Assembly (NCBI RefSeq): GCF_004359965.1
Contig: NZ_SMRQ01000031.1
Span: forward strand, 1-36,091
Source: Cognatilysobacter segetis
GTDB taxonomy: Bacteria > Pseudomonadota > Gammaproteobacteria > Xanthomonadales > Xanthomonadaceae
Length of the DNA stretch: 36,091 nucleotides
Direction: 5' to 3'
Shown: positions 15,945-23,048 of the stretch, piece by piece
Numbering within the stretch: position 1 is the first letter of the stretch
Layout of the letters: each line of letters opens with the position of its first letter
Notes under the pieces: model-generated
What the model saw: only the letters and a program-made list of their open reading frames with translations
Told to the model about the DNA's origin: nothing
The model's database searches: none
Position numbers and translations under genes: made by a program

Positions 15945-16640
15945 ATGCGACCGCGCCATCCCGAAACCCATCGCGCCCATCGCGCCGGCTGGTTGCGCGC
16001 CGCGGTGCTCGGCGCCAACGACGGCATCGTCTCGATCTCCGGCCTGGTCGTCGGCGTGGCCGCGAGCGGGGTGGGTCCGTCGGCGGTGCTGGCGAGCGGC
16101 ATCGCCGGCATCGTCGCCGGCGCGATGTCGATGGCAGCGGGCGAGTACGTCAGCGTGCAGTCGCAGGCGGACGTCGAGACGGCGGACCTCGCCAAGGAGC
16201 GCCGCGAACTCGCGGAGCAGCCCGAGAGCGAGCTCAAGGAACTCGCGCACATCTGGGAGCGCCGCGGCCTCGACGCGACGCTGGCGCGCGAGGTGGCCAT
16301 GCAGCTCACCGCGCACGACGCGCTGGGCAGCCACGCGCGCGACGAGCTGGGCATCACCGAGACGCTGCGCGCGCGGCCGCTGCAGGCGGCGCTCGCTTCG
16401 GGCGCAGCGTTCTCGGTCGGCTCGGTGCTGCCGATCGTCGCCGTGCTGCTGGCGCCGGCCGGTCGCGTGGAACCGGTGACCATCGCCGTCACGCTGGTGG
16501 CGCTTTCGCTGTCGGGCGCGCTCGCGGCCTGGGCCGGCGGCGCGCCGATGCTGCGCGGGGCGGTGCGGGTGGTCGCCTGGGGTGCGGCGGCGATGGCCGC
16601 GGCCTCGCTGATCGGACGTCTGGCCGGCGTCGCCGTCTGA
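15945..16640 (+). CDS. VIT1/CCC1-family membrane protein, putative Fe2+/Mn2+ transporter
   Basis: A 231-residue inner-membrane protein of the VIT1/CCC1 family, whose known members move ferrous iron or manganese out of the cytosol. The first helix carries the hallmark VLGANDGIVSISGLVVGVA; the second ends GAMSMAAGEYVSV, also typical; residues about 85-150 are the polar Glu-rich metal-binding insert (KERRELAEQPESELKELAHIWERRG); three further helices follow. The start is ATG 15945, with GGAG seven bases before it; longer open frames upstream would add a Pro/Arg-rich stretch unlike the family. It is converging with the YihA gene. Direction and metal preference cannot be told from the sequence. Confidence 0.9.
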   Translation: MRPRHPETHRAHRAGWLRAAVLGANDGIVSISGLVVGVAASGVGPSAVLASGIAGIVAGAMSMAAGEYVSVQSQADVETADLAKERRELAEQPESELKELAHIWERRGLDATLAREVAMQLTAHDALGSHARDELGITETLRARPLQAALASGAAFSVGSVLPIVAVLLAPAGRVEPVTIAVTLVALSLSGALAAWAGGAPMLRGAVRVVAWGAAAMAAASLIGRLAGVAV

Positions 16641-16699
16641 CGGCGGCGGGTGACGGCGCTCGCGCCGGCGCCCCGGGACCGCCGCGCGACGTCGCCGGC

Positions 16700-17329
16700 T
16701 TACGCGATCGGCAGCTCCAGCCAGTTCGCGACCACCGCGCGCGCCTCGTCGACGCCCTGCTTCGACTCGCCCGAGAACACCTGCACGCTCACGCTGTCGC
16801 CGAAGCGCGAATGCATCTCGCGCGACACGGCGTGCATCGTCTGCATCTGCTGGCCGCGACCGAGCTTGTCGGCCTTGGTCAACAGCGCGTGCGCGGGCAA
16901 CCCGCGATTGACCGCGTAGCCGAGCATCTGCAGGTCGTAGTCCTTGAGCGGATGGCGGATGTCCATGATCACGACCAGGCCCTTCAGCGCTTCGCGGGTG
17001 GTGAAGTAGCGATCGATGAAGGCCTGCCAGTGCGCCTGCAGGTCCTTGGGCACCTTGGCGTAGCCGTAGCCCGGCAGGTCGACGAGGTACTTGGCAGCGG
17101 GCTCCTCGTTCTGCTTCGGGGTGAAGTCGAAGAAGACGAGCTGCTGGGTGCGACCGGGCGTCTTGGAGACGCGGGCGAGCGAGCCCTGCTGGCAGATCGC
17201 GTTGAGCGCGGTGGACTTGCCGGCGTTGGAGCGCCCGGCGAACGCGACTTCGAAGCCGCCGTCGGGCGGCAACTGCGCCATGTTGTGCGCCGACAGCATG
17301 TAACGGGCGCGCTGGAAAGGGTTGGCCAT
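16700..17329 (-). CDS. yihA: Ribosome biogenesis GTP-binding protein YihA/YsxC
   Basis: Small cytoplasmic GTPase needed for assembly of the large ribosomal subunit. The 209-residue product has all G motifs: GRSNAGKS at 32-39 (G1), the switch I region around VSKTPGRTQQ (G2), DLPGYGYAKVP (G3), TKADKL (G4) and SGESKQG (G5). The N-terminus MANPFQRARYMLSAHN at ATG 17329 fits the family; upstream in-frame codons would lie in the divergent promoter of the cytochrome gene. The ribosome-binding site is weak. The neighbouring divergent cytochrome c4 gene is a common arrangement in gammaproteobacteria, where engB and cytochrome c4 sit back to back. Confidence 0.96.
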   Translation of the reverse strand: MANPFQRARYMLSAHNMAQLPPDGGFEVAFAGRSNAGKSTALNAICQQGSLARVSKTPGRTQQLVFFDFTPKQNEEPAAKYLVDLPGYGYAKVPKDLQAHWQAFIDRYFTTREALKGLVVIMDIRHPLKDYDLQMLGYAVNRGLPAHALLTKADKLGRGQQMQTMHAVSREMHSRFGDSVSVQVFSGESKQGVDEARAVVANWLELPIA

Positions 17330-17382
17330 GCCGCTAGGATCGCACGCCGGCGGCCGGCGCCCCGTCCCGGACGGCGTCCGCG

Positions 17383-17412
17383 TTGACCCGGCGACCGGCG
17401 GACGCCGATAAT
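17383..17412 (+). promoter_or_regulatory. Promoter of the cytochrome c4-like gene
   Basis: TTGACC (17383-17388), 18 bases, GATAAT (17407-17412). Both hexamers are near consensus. The predicted start, near 17419, leaves a leader of about 54 bases. Confidence 0.6.
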
Positions 17413-17472
17413 TCCGAGGTTCCGGCGCCCGTTCGCGGCGCCTTCCCAAGCGTTTCCCCGGAGCTCTCTCGC

Positions 17473-18423
17473 ATGCGCCATGCCCGCGCCTACGGCCTCG
17501 CCGGCCTCGCCGCCCTTGCGGTCGCCGCCGCCGCCGTCGCCCAGACCACGGTGACCCCGGTGCCGGACAAGGCCCCCGTGCAGGTCGCGCCGCTTGCCGG
17601 CGCCGCGGAGCACGCCACGTGGGGTGATCCCAAGAAGGGCCAGTCGCTCGCCGGCGCCTGCGCGGCCTGCCACGGCCTCGACGGCAATCCGTCGACCCCG
17701 GCCTACCCGCGCCTGGCCGGCATGCCCGAGCGCTACGTCGCCCAGCAGCTCGCGCTGTTCAAGACGCAGCAGCGCACCACCGGCATGGCCGCGGTGATGT
17801 ACCCGATCGCCCAGGTGCTGACGGCGCAGGACATGCGCGACCTCGGCGCCTGGTTCCAGACGCAGAAGGCGGGGGCCGGCATCGCCGACGACACCGCCAT
17901 CGCCTCCGGCCCGAACGCCGGCAAGAAGTACTACGAAGTGGGCGAGACCCTGGTCCGCGGCGGCGACAAGGCGCGCGGCATCCCGGCGTGCATGGCATGC
18001 CACGGTGGGGCCGGCCAGGGCAACCCGGGCCCGGCCTACCCGGCGCTCGCCGGCCAGCAGGCCGACTACGCCAAGCGCCGCCTCGAGGAATACCGCACGG
18101 GCACCGGCGCGCCGCCGACCTACAAGAACTTCCACATCATGGCCTCGATCGCCTCCAAGCTGACCGACGAGGAAATCGGTTCGCTGTCGAGCTACATCCA
18201 GGGCCTGCACAACCGCGCCAACGACGTCGGCGCCAAGGCCGGCAGCGCCGCGTCGCCGATCGCCGCCGCACCGGCCGCGGCCACGCCGGCCGCTGCACCG
18301 GCTGCAACACCGGCCGCGACCCCGGCCTCGCCCGCCAGCGTGCCCGCGCAGACCACCGCGCCGGTCAAGCCGGCCACCCCGGCACCGGCGGCACCCGCCG
18401 GCACGACGCCGACGCAGGGTTGA
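17473..18423 (+). CDS. Dihaem cytochrome c4-like protein
   Basis: Periplasmic electron carrier of the cytochrome c4 family, which passes electrons to terminal oxidases. After a signal peptide (MRHARAYGLAGLAALAVAAAAVAQ) two similar haem c domains follow: CAACH at 63-67 and CMACH at 173-177, with likely axial methionines M109 (AVMYPIA) and M223 (HIMASIA). The first about 255 residues match the family; the remaining about 60 are an Ala/Pro/Thr-rich tail (AAPAAATPAAAPAATPAAT...) that cytochromes c4 usually lack. The start has GGAG nine bases upstream; a frame open further upstream would add a non-signal extension. It is followed by a terminator and three DsbA-family genes, whose products act in the same compartment. 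Confidence 0.93.
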   Translation: MRHARAYGLAGLAALAVAAAAVAQTTVTPVPDKAPVQVAPLAGAAEHATWGDPKKGQSLAGACAACHGLDGNPSTPAYPRLAGMPERYVAQQLALFKTQQRTTGMAAVMYPIAQVLTAQDMRDLGAWFQTQKAGAGIADDTAIASGPNAGKKYYEVGETLVRGGDKARGIPACMACHGGAGQGNPGPAYPALAGQQADYAKRRLEEYRTGTGAPPTYKNFHIMASIASKLTDEEIGSLSSYIQGLHNRANDVGAKAGSAASPIAAAPAAATPAAAPAATPAATPASPASVPAQTTAPVKPATPAPAAPAGTTPTQG

Positions 18424-18474
18424 ACTTCGCGCCGGCCGGGCGGTCCGAGATGGCCGCCTGACGCGCCTGCCTCG

Positions 18475-18507
18475 ACGCCGGCCGTGCCAAGCGCGGCCGG
18501 CGTTTTT
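18475..18507 (+). terminator. Terminator after the cytochrome c4-like gene
   Basis: ACGCCGGCCG (18475-18484), a nine-base loop, CGGCCGGCGT (18494-18503), then TTTT. A perfect ten-base stem with a T run. Confidence 0.88.
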
Positions 18508-18533
18508 CATGTCCGCTCCGGGGAACGATCCGC

Positions 18534-19187
18534 ATGAACCTCCTGCTCCGCCTCGCCGCCTTCGCCCTGCTCGGCATCGCGACCGCCGCACCCGCCGCGC
18601 CGGCCACGCCGATTGAAGGCGAGGACTACCAGCTCATCGAGGGCGGCACGCCCTACCGCCCGGTCCCGGGCAAGGTCGAGGTCGCCGAGGTGTTCGGCTA
18701 CCCGTGCCCGCACTGCGCGCATTTCGAACCGGTGGTGGCGGCGTGGAGCGCGAAGCTGCCGGCCAGGGCGACCTTCGTCGCCGTGCCGGCCGATTTCCGC
18801 GACGACTGGGTGCCCTACGCGCGCGCCTACTTCGCCGCGCAGGCCCTGGGCGTCGCCCAGCGCAGCCACCGCGCGATGTACGACGCGCTGCACGTCGAGG
18901 AAAGCCTGCCGCTCAGCGGCGCGACGCCCAACGAGATCGCCACCTTCTACCAGCGCTACGGCATCGCGCCGGCGCGGTTCGTCGCCGCCTACAACGCGCC
19001 GTCGGTCGATGCGCAGATGAAGCGCGCGCGCGACTTCGTGATCCGCAGCCAGGTGGACGGCACGCCCGCGCTGATCGTCGCCGGGCGCTACCGCGTGACG
19101 GCCGATTCGCGCGACAAGCAGCTCGCCACCGCGCGCTGGCTGGTCGATCGCGAGCTCGCGCGCACCGCGAAGGTCGCGGGCCGCTGA
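18534..19187 (+). CDS. DsbA-family thiol:disulfide oxidoreductase, first of three
   Basis: Predicted periplasmic oxidant that puts disulfide bonds into exported proteins. The 217-residue chain has a cleavable signal peptide (MNLLLRLAAFALLGIATAAPAA), a thioredoxin fold with active site C58-P-H-C61 (FGYPCPHCAHFE) and cis-proline P178 in DGTPALIV; the helical insertion lies between. Unlike the next two it has no lipobox cysteine, so it should be soluble. It also has a divergent substrate-binding region, VPADFRDDW where the others read VPAPFGxxW. It lies 26 bases after the cytochrome terminator and 40 bases before the second copy. The DsbB partner is not in the window. Confidence 0.92.
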   Translation: MNLLLRLAAFALLGIATAAPAAPATPIEGEDYQLIEGGTPYRPVPGKVEVAEVFGYPCPHCAHFEPVVAAWSAKLPARATFVAVPADFRDDWVPYARAYFAAQALGVAQRSHRAMYDALHVEESLPLSGATPNEIATFYQRYGIAPARFVAAYNAPSVDAQMKRARDFVIRSQVDGTPALIVAGRYRVTADSRDKQLATARWLVDRELARTAKVAGR

Positions 19188-19194
19188 AGCGATC

Positions 19195-19200
19195 GATAAT
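19195..19200 (+). promoter_or_regulatory. -10 element before the second DsbA-family gene
   Basis: GATAAT in the 40-base gap, about 28 bases before the start codon. No good -35 is seen in the preceding coding sequence. It suggests the paralogue can be transcribed separately. Confidence 0.3.
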
Positions 19201-19227
19201 CCGCCGTCGTCTTTCCGGGAGTTCCGT

Positions 19228-19920
19228 ATGACCCTGCGCCCCGCTCTCCTGCTCCTCGCCGCGCTGCTCGCGCTCACCGGCTGCGAAAAGGTGCCGCCGC
19301 GTCCGACGCCGGCGACCGCCGCCGACGGCGCCGCAACGCCGGCCGCCGCGAGCGTGGTGGCCGGCCGCGACTACGCGGACATCGCCGGCGGCCTGCCGCT
19401 GGAGCCGAAGGCCGGCAGGATCGAGGTGGTGGAGGTGTTCGGCTACACCTGCCCGCACTGCGCGCATTTCGAGCCGCTGCTCGAGTCGTGGCGGGCGAAG
19501 CAGCCGGCCGATGTGAACCTGGTCCGCGTCCCGGCGCCGTTCGGCGGCTGGTGGCAGCCGTTCGCCAAGGCGTACTACGCGGCCGATTCGATGGGCCTGG
19601 TCGATCGCACGCACGCGGCCGTGTTCGATGCGATCCACGTGCAGAAGGCGCTGCCCTCGCCGCCCGCGATCGCCACCGATGCGCAGGTCGCCGCGTTCTA
19701 CGCGAAGCACGGCGCCGACGCGGCCGAGTTCGAGAAGCGCATGAACAGCGAGGCGGTCGCGCAGAAGGTGGCGCGGGCGTCGGCGTTCATCGAGCGCAGC
19801 GGCGTGGACGGCACGCCGATGATGGTGGTCGACGGCAAGTACCGCGTGATCGGCCAGTCGCCCGAGGACACCCTGCGCATCGTCGACGCGCTGGTCGCGC
19901 GCGAGCGCGCGTCACGCTGA
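19228..19920 (+). CDS. DsbA-family thiol:disulfide oxidoreductase, lipoprotein, second of three
   Basis: A 230-residue thioredoxin-fold oxidoreductase. The signal peptide ends in a lipobox (LALTGC, C19), so the protein should be lipid-anchored in the periplasm, unlike classical soluble DsbA. A short Pro/Ala/Thr linker (residues 22-45) separates the anchor from the catalytic domain, whose active site is C75-P-H-C78 (FGYTCPHCAHFE), with cis-proline P197 in DGTPMMVV. It is closest in sequence to the third copy: both have VRVPAPFG-like and YRV followed by an acidic DTLRIVDALVARERA C-terminus. GGAG lies before the start. It probably arose by tandem duplication. Confidence 0.92.
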   Translation: MTLRPALLLLAALLALTGCEKVPPRPTPATAADGAATPAAASVVAGRDYADIAGGLPLEPKAGRIEVVEVFGYTCPHCAHFEPLLESWRAKQPADVNLVRVPAPFGGWWQPFAKAYYAADSMGLVDRTHAAVFDAIHVQKALPSPPAIATDAQVAAFYAKHGADAAEFEKRMNSEAVAQKVARASAFIERSGVDGTPMMVVDGKYRVIGQSPEDTLRIVDALVARERASR

Positions 19921-20020
19921 CGTCGACACCGCGTAATCAACCGCCGCGCGCGCCGCGGCTATGCTGTTCCCATCGACCGGCGCGCCGACGGCCCGCCGCA
20001 TCCGCGAGGAGATCGTCCCG

Positions 20021-20857
20021 ATGCTGATCCGTACCCCTGCGCGCCTGGCCGCGCTGCGTTATCCGCTCGTGCTCGGCCTGGCGCTGCTCGCCAGCGCCTG
20101 CGGCAAGGGCGAGCAGGCGGCCCCGGCCGCCGCCACGCCCGCGACCCCCGCGGCCACCGACACGGCCGCCGCCACGCCCGCGGTGACCCCGGCGACCCCG
20201 GCCCCGGCCGAAACGCGCACGCCCGGCCCGATCGTTCCGCCGCAGGGCCCGCCGCCGGTGCTCGGCACGGATTACGAGGAGATCGCCGGCGGCACGCCGT
20301 GGCAGGCGACGCCGGGCAAGATCGAGGTGGTCGAAGTGTTCGGCTACGTCTGCCCGGCCTGCGCGCGCTTCGCGCCGACGGTCGAGCCGTGGAAGAACAA
20401 GCTGCCGGCCGACGTCGTGTTCCGCTACGTGCCGGCGCCATTCGGCCCCGAGTGGGATCCCTACGCCAAGGCGTTCTACGTCGCCGACCAGCTCGGCCTG
20501 GTCGACCGCTCGCACATGGCGCTGATCGATGCGATCCACGTCAAGGACAGCATGCCCGGCGAAGGCGACACGCCCGACGAGCAGAAGATCGCCAACTTCT
20601 ACGCGCAGTACGGCGCCAACCCGAAGCAGTTCCTCGACATGATGCACAGCTTCGCGGTGTCGACGAAGGTCGCGCAGGGCAAGCAGTTCATGCAGAAGAC
20701 CGGCGTCACCGGCACGCCGACGATCGTGGTCGACGGCAAGTACCGCGTCACCGGCGGCAAGACGTACGACGACGTGCTGCGCATCACCGACCACCTCATC
20801 GCCAGGGAACGTGCGGCGATGGCGGGCGGTGCGGCGCCGGCACCGGCCGGCGGCTGA
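20021..20857 (+). CDS. DsbA-family thiol:disulfide oxidoreductase, lipoprotein with long linker, third of three
   Basis: A 278-residue member with a lipobox (ALLASAC, C27), then a long Ala/Pro/Thr-rich linker (about 30-80) and the catalytic domain. The active site is C111-P-A-C114 (FGYVCPACARFA) instead of the CPHC of the two preceding copies; the cis-proline is P233 in TGTPTIVV. In thioredoxin-fold enzymes the two residues between the cysteines set the redox potential, so losing the His predicts a less oxidising protein; this is inference. The start ATG 20021 has GAGGAGA upstream; an ATG at 19961 would lie before the signal peptide. A TATGCT at 19960 may be its own -10. Confidence 0.92.
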   Translation: MLIRTPARLAALRYPLVLGLALLASACGKGEQAAPAAATPATPAATDTAAATPAVTPATPAPAETRTPGPIVPPQGPPPVLGTDYEEIAGGTPWQATPGKIEVVEVFGYVCPACARFAPTVEPWKNKLPADVVFRYVPAPFGPEWDPYAKAFYVADQLGLVDRSHMALIDAIHVKDSMPGEGDTPDEQKIANFYAQYGANPKQFLDMMHSFAVSTKVAQGKQFMQKTGVTGTPTIVVDGKYRVTGGKTYDDVLRITDHLIARERAAMAGGAAPAPAGG

Positions 20858-20871
20858 GCCAGCAGGGCGAC

Positions 20872-21630
20872 GTGGGCGAACGCCGGCTCAAGCTGCTCAG
20901 CGCGAACATCCAGGCCGGGTCGAGCACGCGCGGCTACCACGACTACGTCGCCCGCAGCTGGTCGCACGTGCTGCCGATGGGCGACAAGCGCGGCAGCCTC
21001 GACGCGATCGCGCAGCTGGCGGGCGGCCACGACATCGTCGGGCTGCAGGAGAGCGATCCCGGGTCGCTGCGCTCGGGCTTCACCAACCAGACGCACTACC
21101 TCGCGCAGCGCGCCGGCTTCGCCTACTGGAGCCACCAGCCGAACCGGCGCATGGGCGGGGTGGCGTCCAGCGCGAACGGCATCCTCAGCAAGATCGAGCC
21201 GGCCGAGGTCGTGGTGCATTCGCTGCCCGGCCGCGTGAAGGGCCGCGGCGTAATGCTCGCGCGCTTCGGCCGCTGCGACACGCCGCTCACCATCGCCGTC
21301 GCGCACCTCTCGCTCGGCGCGGCGTCGCGGCTCGCGCAGCTCTCCTTCATCGCCGAGCTGCTCGAAGGCGATGCGCATGCCGTGCTGATGGGCGATTTCA
21401 ACTGCACGATCGAGCAGCCGGAGATGGACGTGCTGTTCAAGCGCACGCGCCTGCAGCCGCCGCCACATACGGTGCCGACATTCCCGAGCTGGGCACCGCA
21501 GCGCGCGATCGACCACGTGCTGGTCGGCGACGGCCTGAAGGCGCATGCGCGCAGCGCGTTGCCGGCGGCGTTCTCCGACCACCTCGCGCTGTCGGTCGAG
21601 CTCGACGTGCCCGAGCAGTGCTTCCAGTGA
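20872..21630 (+). CDS. Endonuclease/exonuclease/phosphatase-family protein, cytoplasmic
   Basis: A 252-residue metal-dependent phosphodiesterase-fold protein. Catalytic positions of the family are visible: N12 (LSANIQAG), E60 (VGLQES), H145 (VAHLSLG), D175 and N177 (MGDFNCT), D214-H215 (IDHVLVG) and D236-H237 (FSDHLAL). There is no signal peptide, so it should act in the cytoplasm. The substrate is unknown; relatives cut DNA, phospholipid or small phosphoesters. It begins at GTG 20872, 14 bases after the third DsbA gene, with AGGG upstream; a longer open frame upstream overlaps that gene and was not used. It shares only the fold with the exported nuclease at 6.2-9.7 kb. Confidence 0.87.
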   Translation: MGERRLKLLSANIQAGSSTRGYHDYVARSWSHVLPMGDKRGSLDAIAQLAGGHDIVGLQESDPGSLRSGFTNQTHYLAQRAGFAYWSHQPNRRMGGVASSANGILSKIEPAEVVVHSLPGRVKGRGVMLARFGRCDTPLTIAVAHLSLGAASRLAQLSFIAELLEGDAHAVLMGDFNCTIEQPEMDVLFKRTRLQPPPHTVPTFPSWAPQRAIDHVLVGDGLKAHARSALPAAFSDHLALSVELDVPEQCFQ

Positions 21631-21664
21631 GCCGGCCGCGCGACGCCGGCCGGCGGAATCCCCG

Positions 21665-22003
21665 ATGAGCGATCTTCCGCACTGTCCGGCCTGCGGGTCG
21701 GCTTTCACCTACGTCGACGGCGCGATGCTGGCCTGTCCCGAATGCGGCCACGAGTGGACGCCGCAGGCCGCGTCGACGGACGACGCGGCGCGCGTGCACC
21801 GCGACGCGGTGGGCAATGTGCTGGCCGACGGCGATTCCGTCACCGTCATCAAGGACCTGAAGGTGAAGGGCGCCAGCAACGCGCTGAAGGCCGGCACGAA
21901 GGTGCGCAACATCCGCCTGGTCGACGAGGACCACGACATCGACTGCAGGATCGACGGCTTCGGGCCGATGAAGCTGAAGTCGGCGTTCGTCCGCAAGGCG
22001 TAG
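21665..22003 (+). CDS. yjdM: Zinc-ribbon protein YjdM (PhnA family)
   Basis: A 112-residue protein with an N-terminal zinc ribbon (CPACGS ... CPECGHEW, four cysteines in two CPxC pairs) and a C-terminal PhnA/YjdM SH3-like domain ([21 protein letters not shown] ... [10 protein letters not shown]). The older name PhnA refers to the E. coli phn region and does not mean phosphonoacetate hydrolase; no biochemical role is firmly established. Here no phosphonate gene is near. It starts at ATG 21665, 35 bases after the preceding gene, and converges with the MmcB-like gene. Confidence 0.93.
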   Translation: MSDLPHCPACGSAFTYVDGAMLACPECGHEWTPQAASTDDAARVHRDAVGNVLADGDSVTVIKDLKVKGASNALKAGTKVRNIRLVDEDHDIDCRIDGFGPMKLKSAFVRKA

Positions 22004-22021
22004 CGCGACGCCGGTCCGCCG

Positions 22022-22038
22022 CGCGGCGCAGTGCCGCG
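22022..22038. terminator. Short hairpin between convergent yjdM and MmcB-like gene
   Basis: CGCGGC-GCAGT-GCCGCG in the 45-base gap between the two stop codons. The stem is only six pairs and lacks a T run, so a terminator role is tentative. Confidence 0.3.
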
Positions 22039-22048
22039 TGCCGTCCGG

Positions 22049-22846
22049 CTAGTCCTCGCGACCGAGCGCGATGTCGACGCGCCGGCGCAGTTCGTCGTCC
22101 GCGAACACGTCCCGCAGGAGCTTAAGTGCGTGCTCCAGGCGCGGGCTGTCGGCCAGCCGCATGCGCTCGATCCAGCGGCGCGAGGGCGGGTAGTCGGTGA
22201 GGTCGATGCCGGTGGCCTGGCGGATCTCCTCGAGCTTGCGCAGGCCGTCTCGCAGGGTTTCGCGCTCGCGCTTGAGCACCGGATCGCCGTCCGCGGCTTC
22301 CTCGCGCGCCCGCTGCTGCCGCTCGAACTCGCGGCGATGGTGCGAGGCGATCGCGGCGAGGTCGTCGGCATCGAACTTCGCGCGCGCGCGCATGAACGAG
22401 GCGAGGAAGGCGCGGGGCAGCGGCTCGGGCTCGCGCGTCGCGGGCACCACGCGACGGTGGATCGCCCCGCCCGCGCGCAGCTCCCACAGGCCCCAGCCGA
22501 CCGGCAGCTCGCCCTCCTTCACCACGCCGGGTGCGGCGAACACGCACCAGCGGTCGCAGTAGCGCGCGATGCGGTCGGCCTTGCCGGGGTTCTTCAGTTC
22601 GGCGAGCCAGTCGCCGCGCGCGCACTTGAATTCGAACCCGGTCAGCTCGAAACCGCGCGAGGCGTGCAGCGACATCACCACGGCGTCGGCGCGCGAACCG
22701 TGCACGCTGCCGGTCGCCTCGCGCACTTCGTACACGGTCACGAACTCGTCGGCCGGATGCGCGAGCTTGAGCGCCACGCAGAGGTCGTGGGCGGTGATGC
22801 GGGGTTCGCTCATCGGCGGCGGGAGGTCGGACGAAACGGCGGACAC
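22049..22846 (-). CDS. MmcB-like (PD-(D/E)XK nuclease-fold) protein with a helical C-terminal extension
   Basis: A 265-residue protein. Residues about 35-135 resemble the MmcB/DNA-repair and phage endonuclease-like family: E40, D54 in SRADAVVMS, then E72-x-K74 in GFEFKCARGDWLAELKNPGKADRIARYCDRWCVFAAPG, that is a D-(17)-E-x-K pattern of restriction-type nucleases, with GVVKEGELPVGWGLWEL after it. MmcB proteins are about 150 residues; here a further 120 are charged and helical (KRERETLRDGLRKLEEIRQATG). The start is either GTG 22846, with GAGA upstream, or ATG 22813, which has no ribosome-binding site. A DNA-related role is inferred from the motif. No phage or mobile gene is adjacent. Confidence 0.65.
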   Translation of the reverse strand: MSAVSSDLPPPMSEPRITAHDLCVALKLAHPADEFVTVYEVREATGSVHGSRADAVVMSLHASRGFELTGFEFKCARGDWLAELKNPGKADRIARYCDRWCVFAAPGVVKEGELPVGWGLWELRAGGAIHRRVVPATREPEPLPRAFLASFMRARAKFDADDLAAIASHHRREFERQQRAREEAADGDPVLKRERETLRDGLRKLEEIRQATGIDLTDYPPSRRWIERMRLADSPRLEHALKLLRDVFADDELRRRVDIALGRED

Positions 22847-22985
22847 GCGTATCTCGACGGCGGGGATGTCGAGCCAGTGTCGTGGGGCACCGTCTCAGCC
22901 ACGGCGACGGGCGCGGCCCGGAGCGGCTGCTTGCGTCGCGGCGCGATACCGCGCGGTCCAACACGCATGCCGACGCACCGTCACT

Positions 22986-23019
22986 TAACGAAAACGGCCG
23001 GCGGGGATCCGCCGGCCGT
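22986..23019 (-). terminator. Terminator of the TonB-dependent receptor gene
   Basis: Plus-strand ACGGCCGGCGG-GGAT-CCGCCGGCCGT (22994-23019); on the minus strand the 11-base-pair stem is followed by TTTCGTTAAG. Confidence 0.88.
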
Positions 23020-23048
23020 CCGTGCATCGCCGCGAGGCGATCGACGCG

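Noticed and set aside
20299-20871. An upstream extension of the cytoplasmic EEP-family protein by 191 codons
   Set aside because: The extension is the third DsbA gene read out of frame. The GTG at 20872 with AGGG upstream gives the expected family start.
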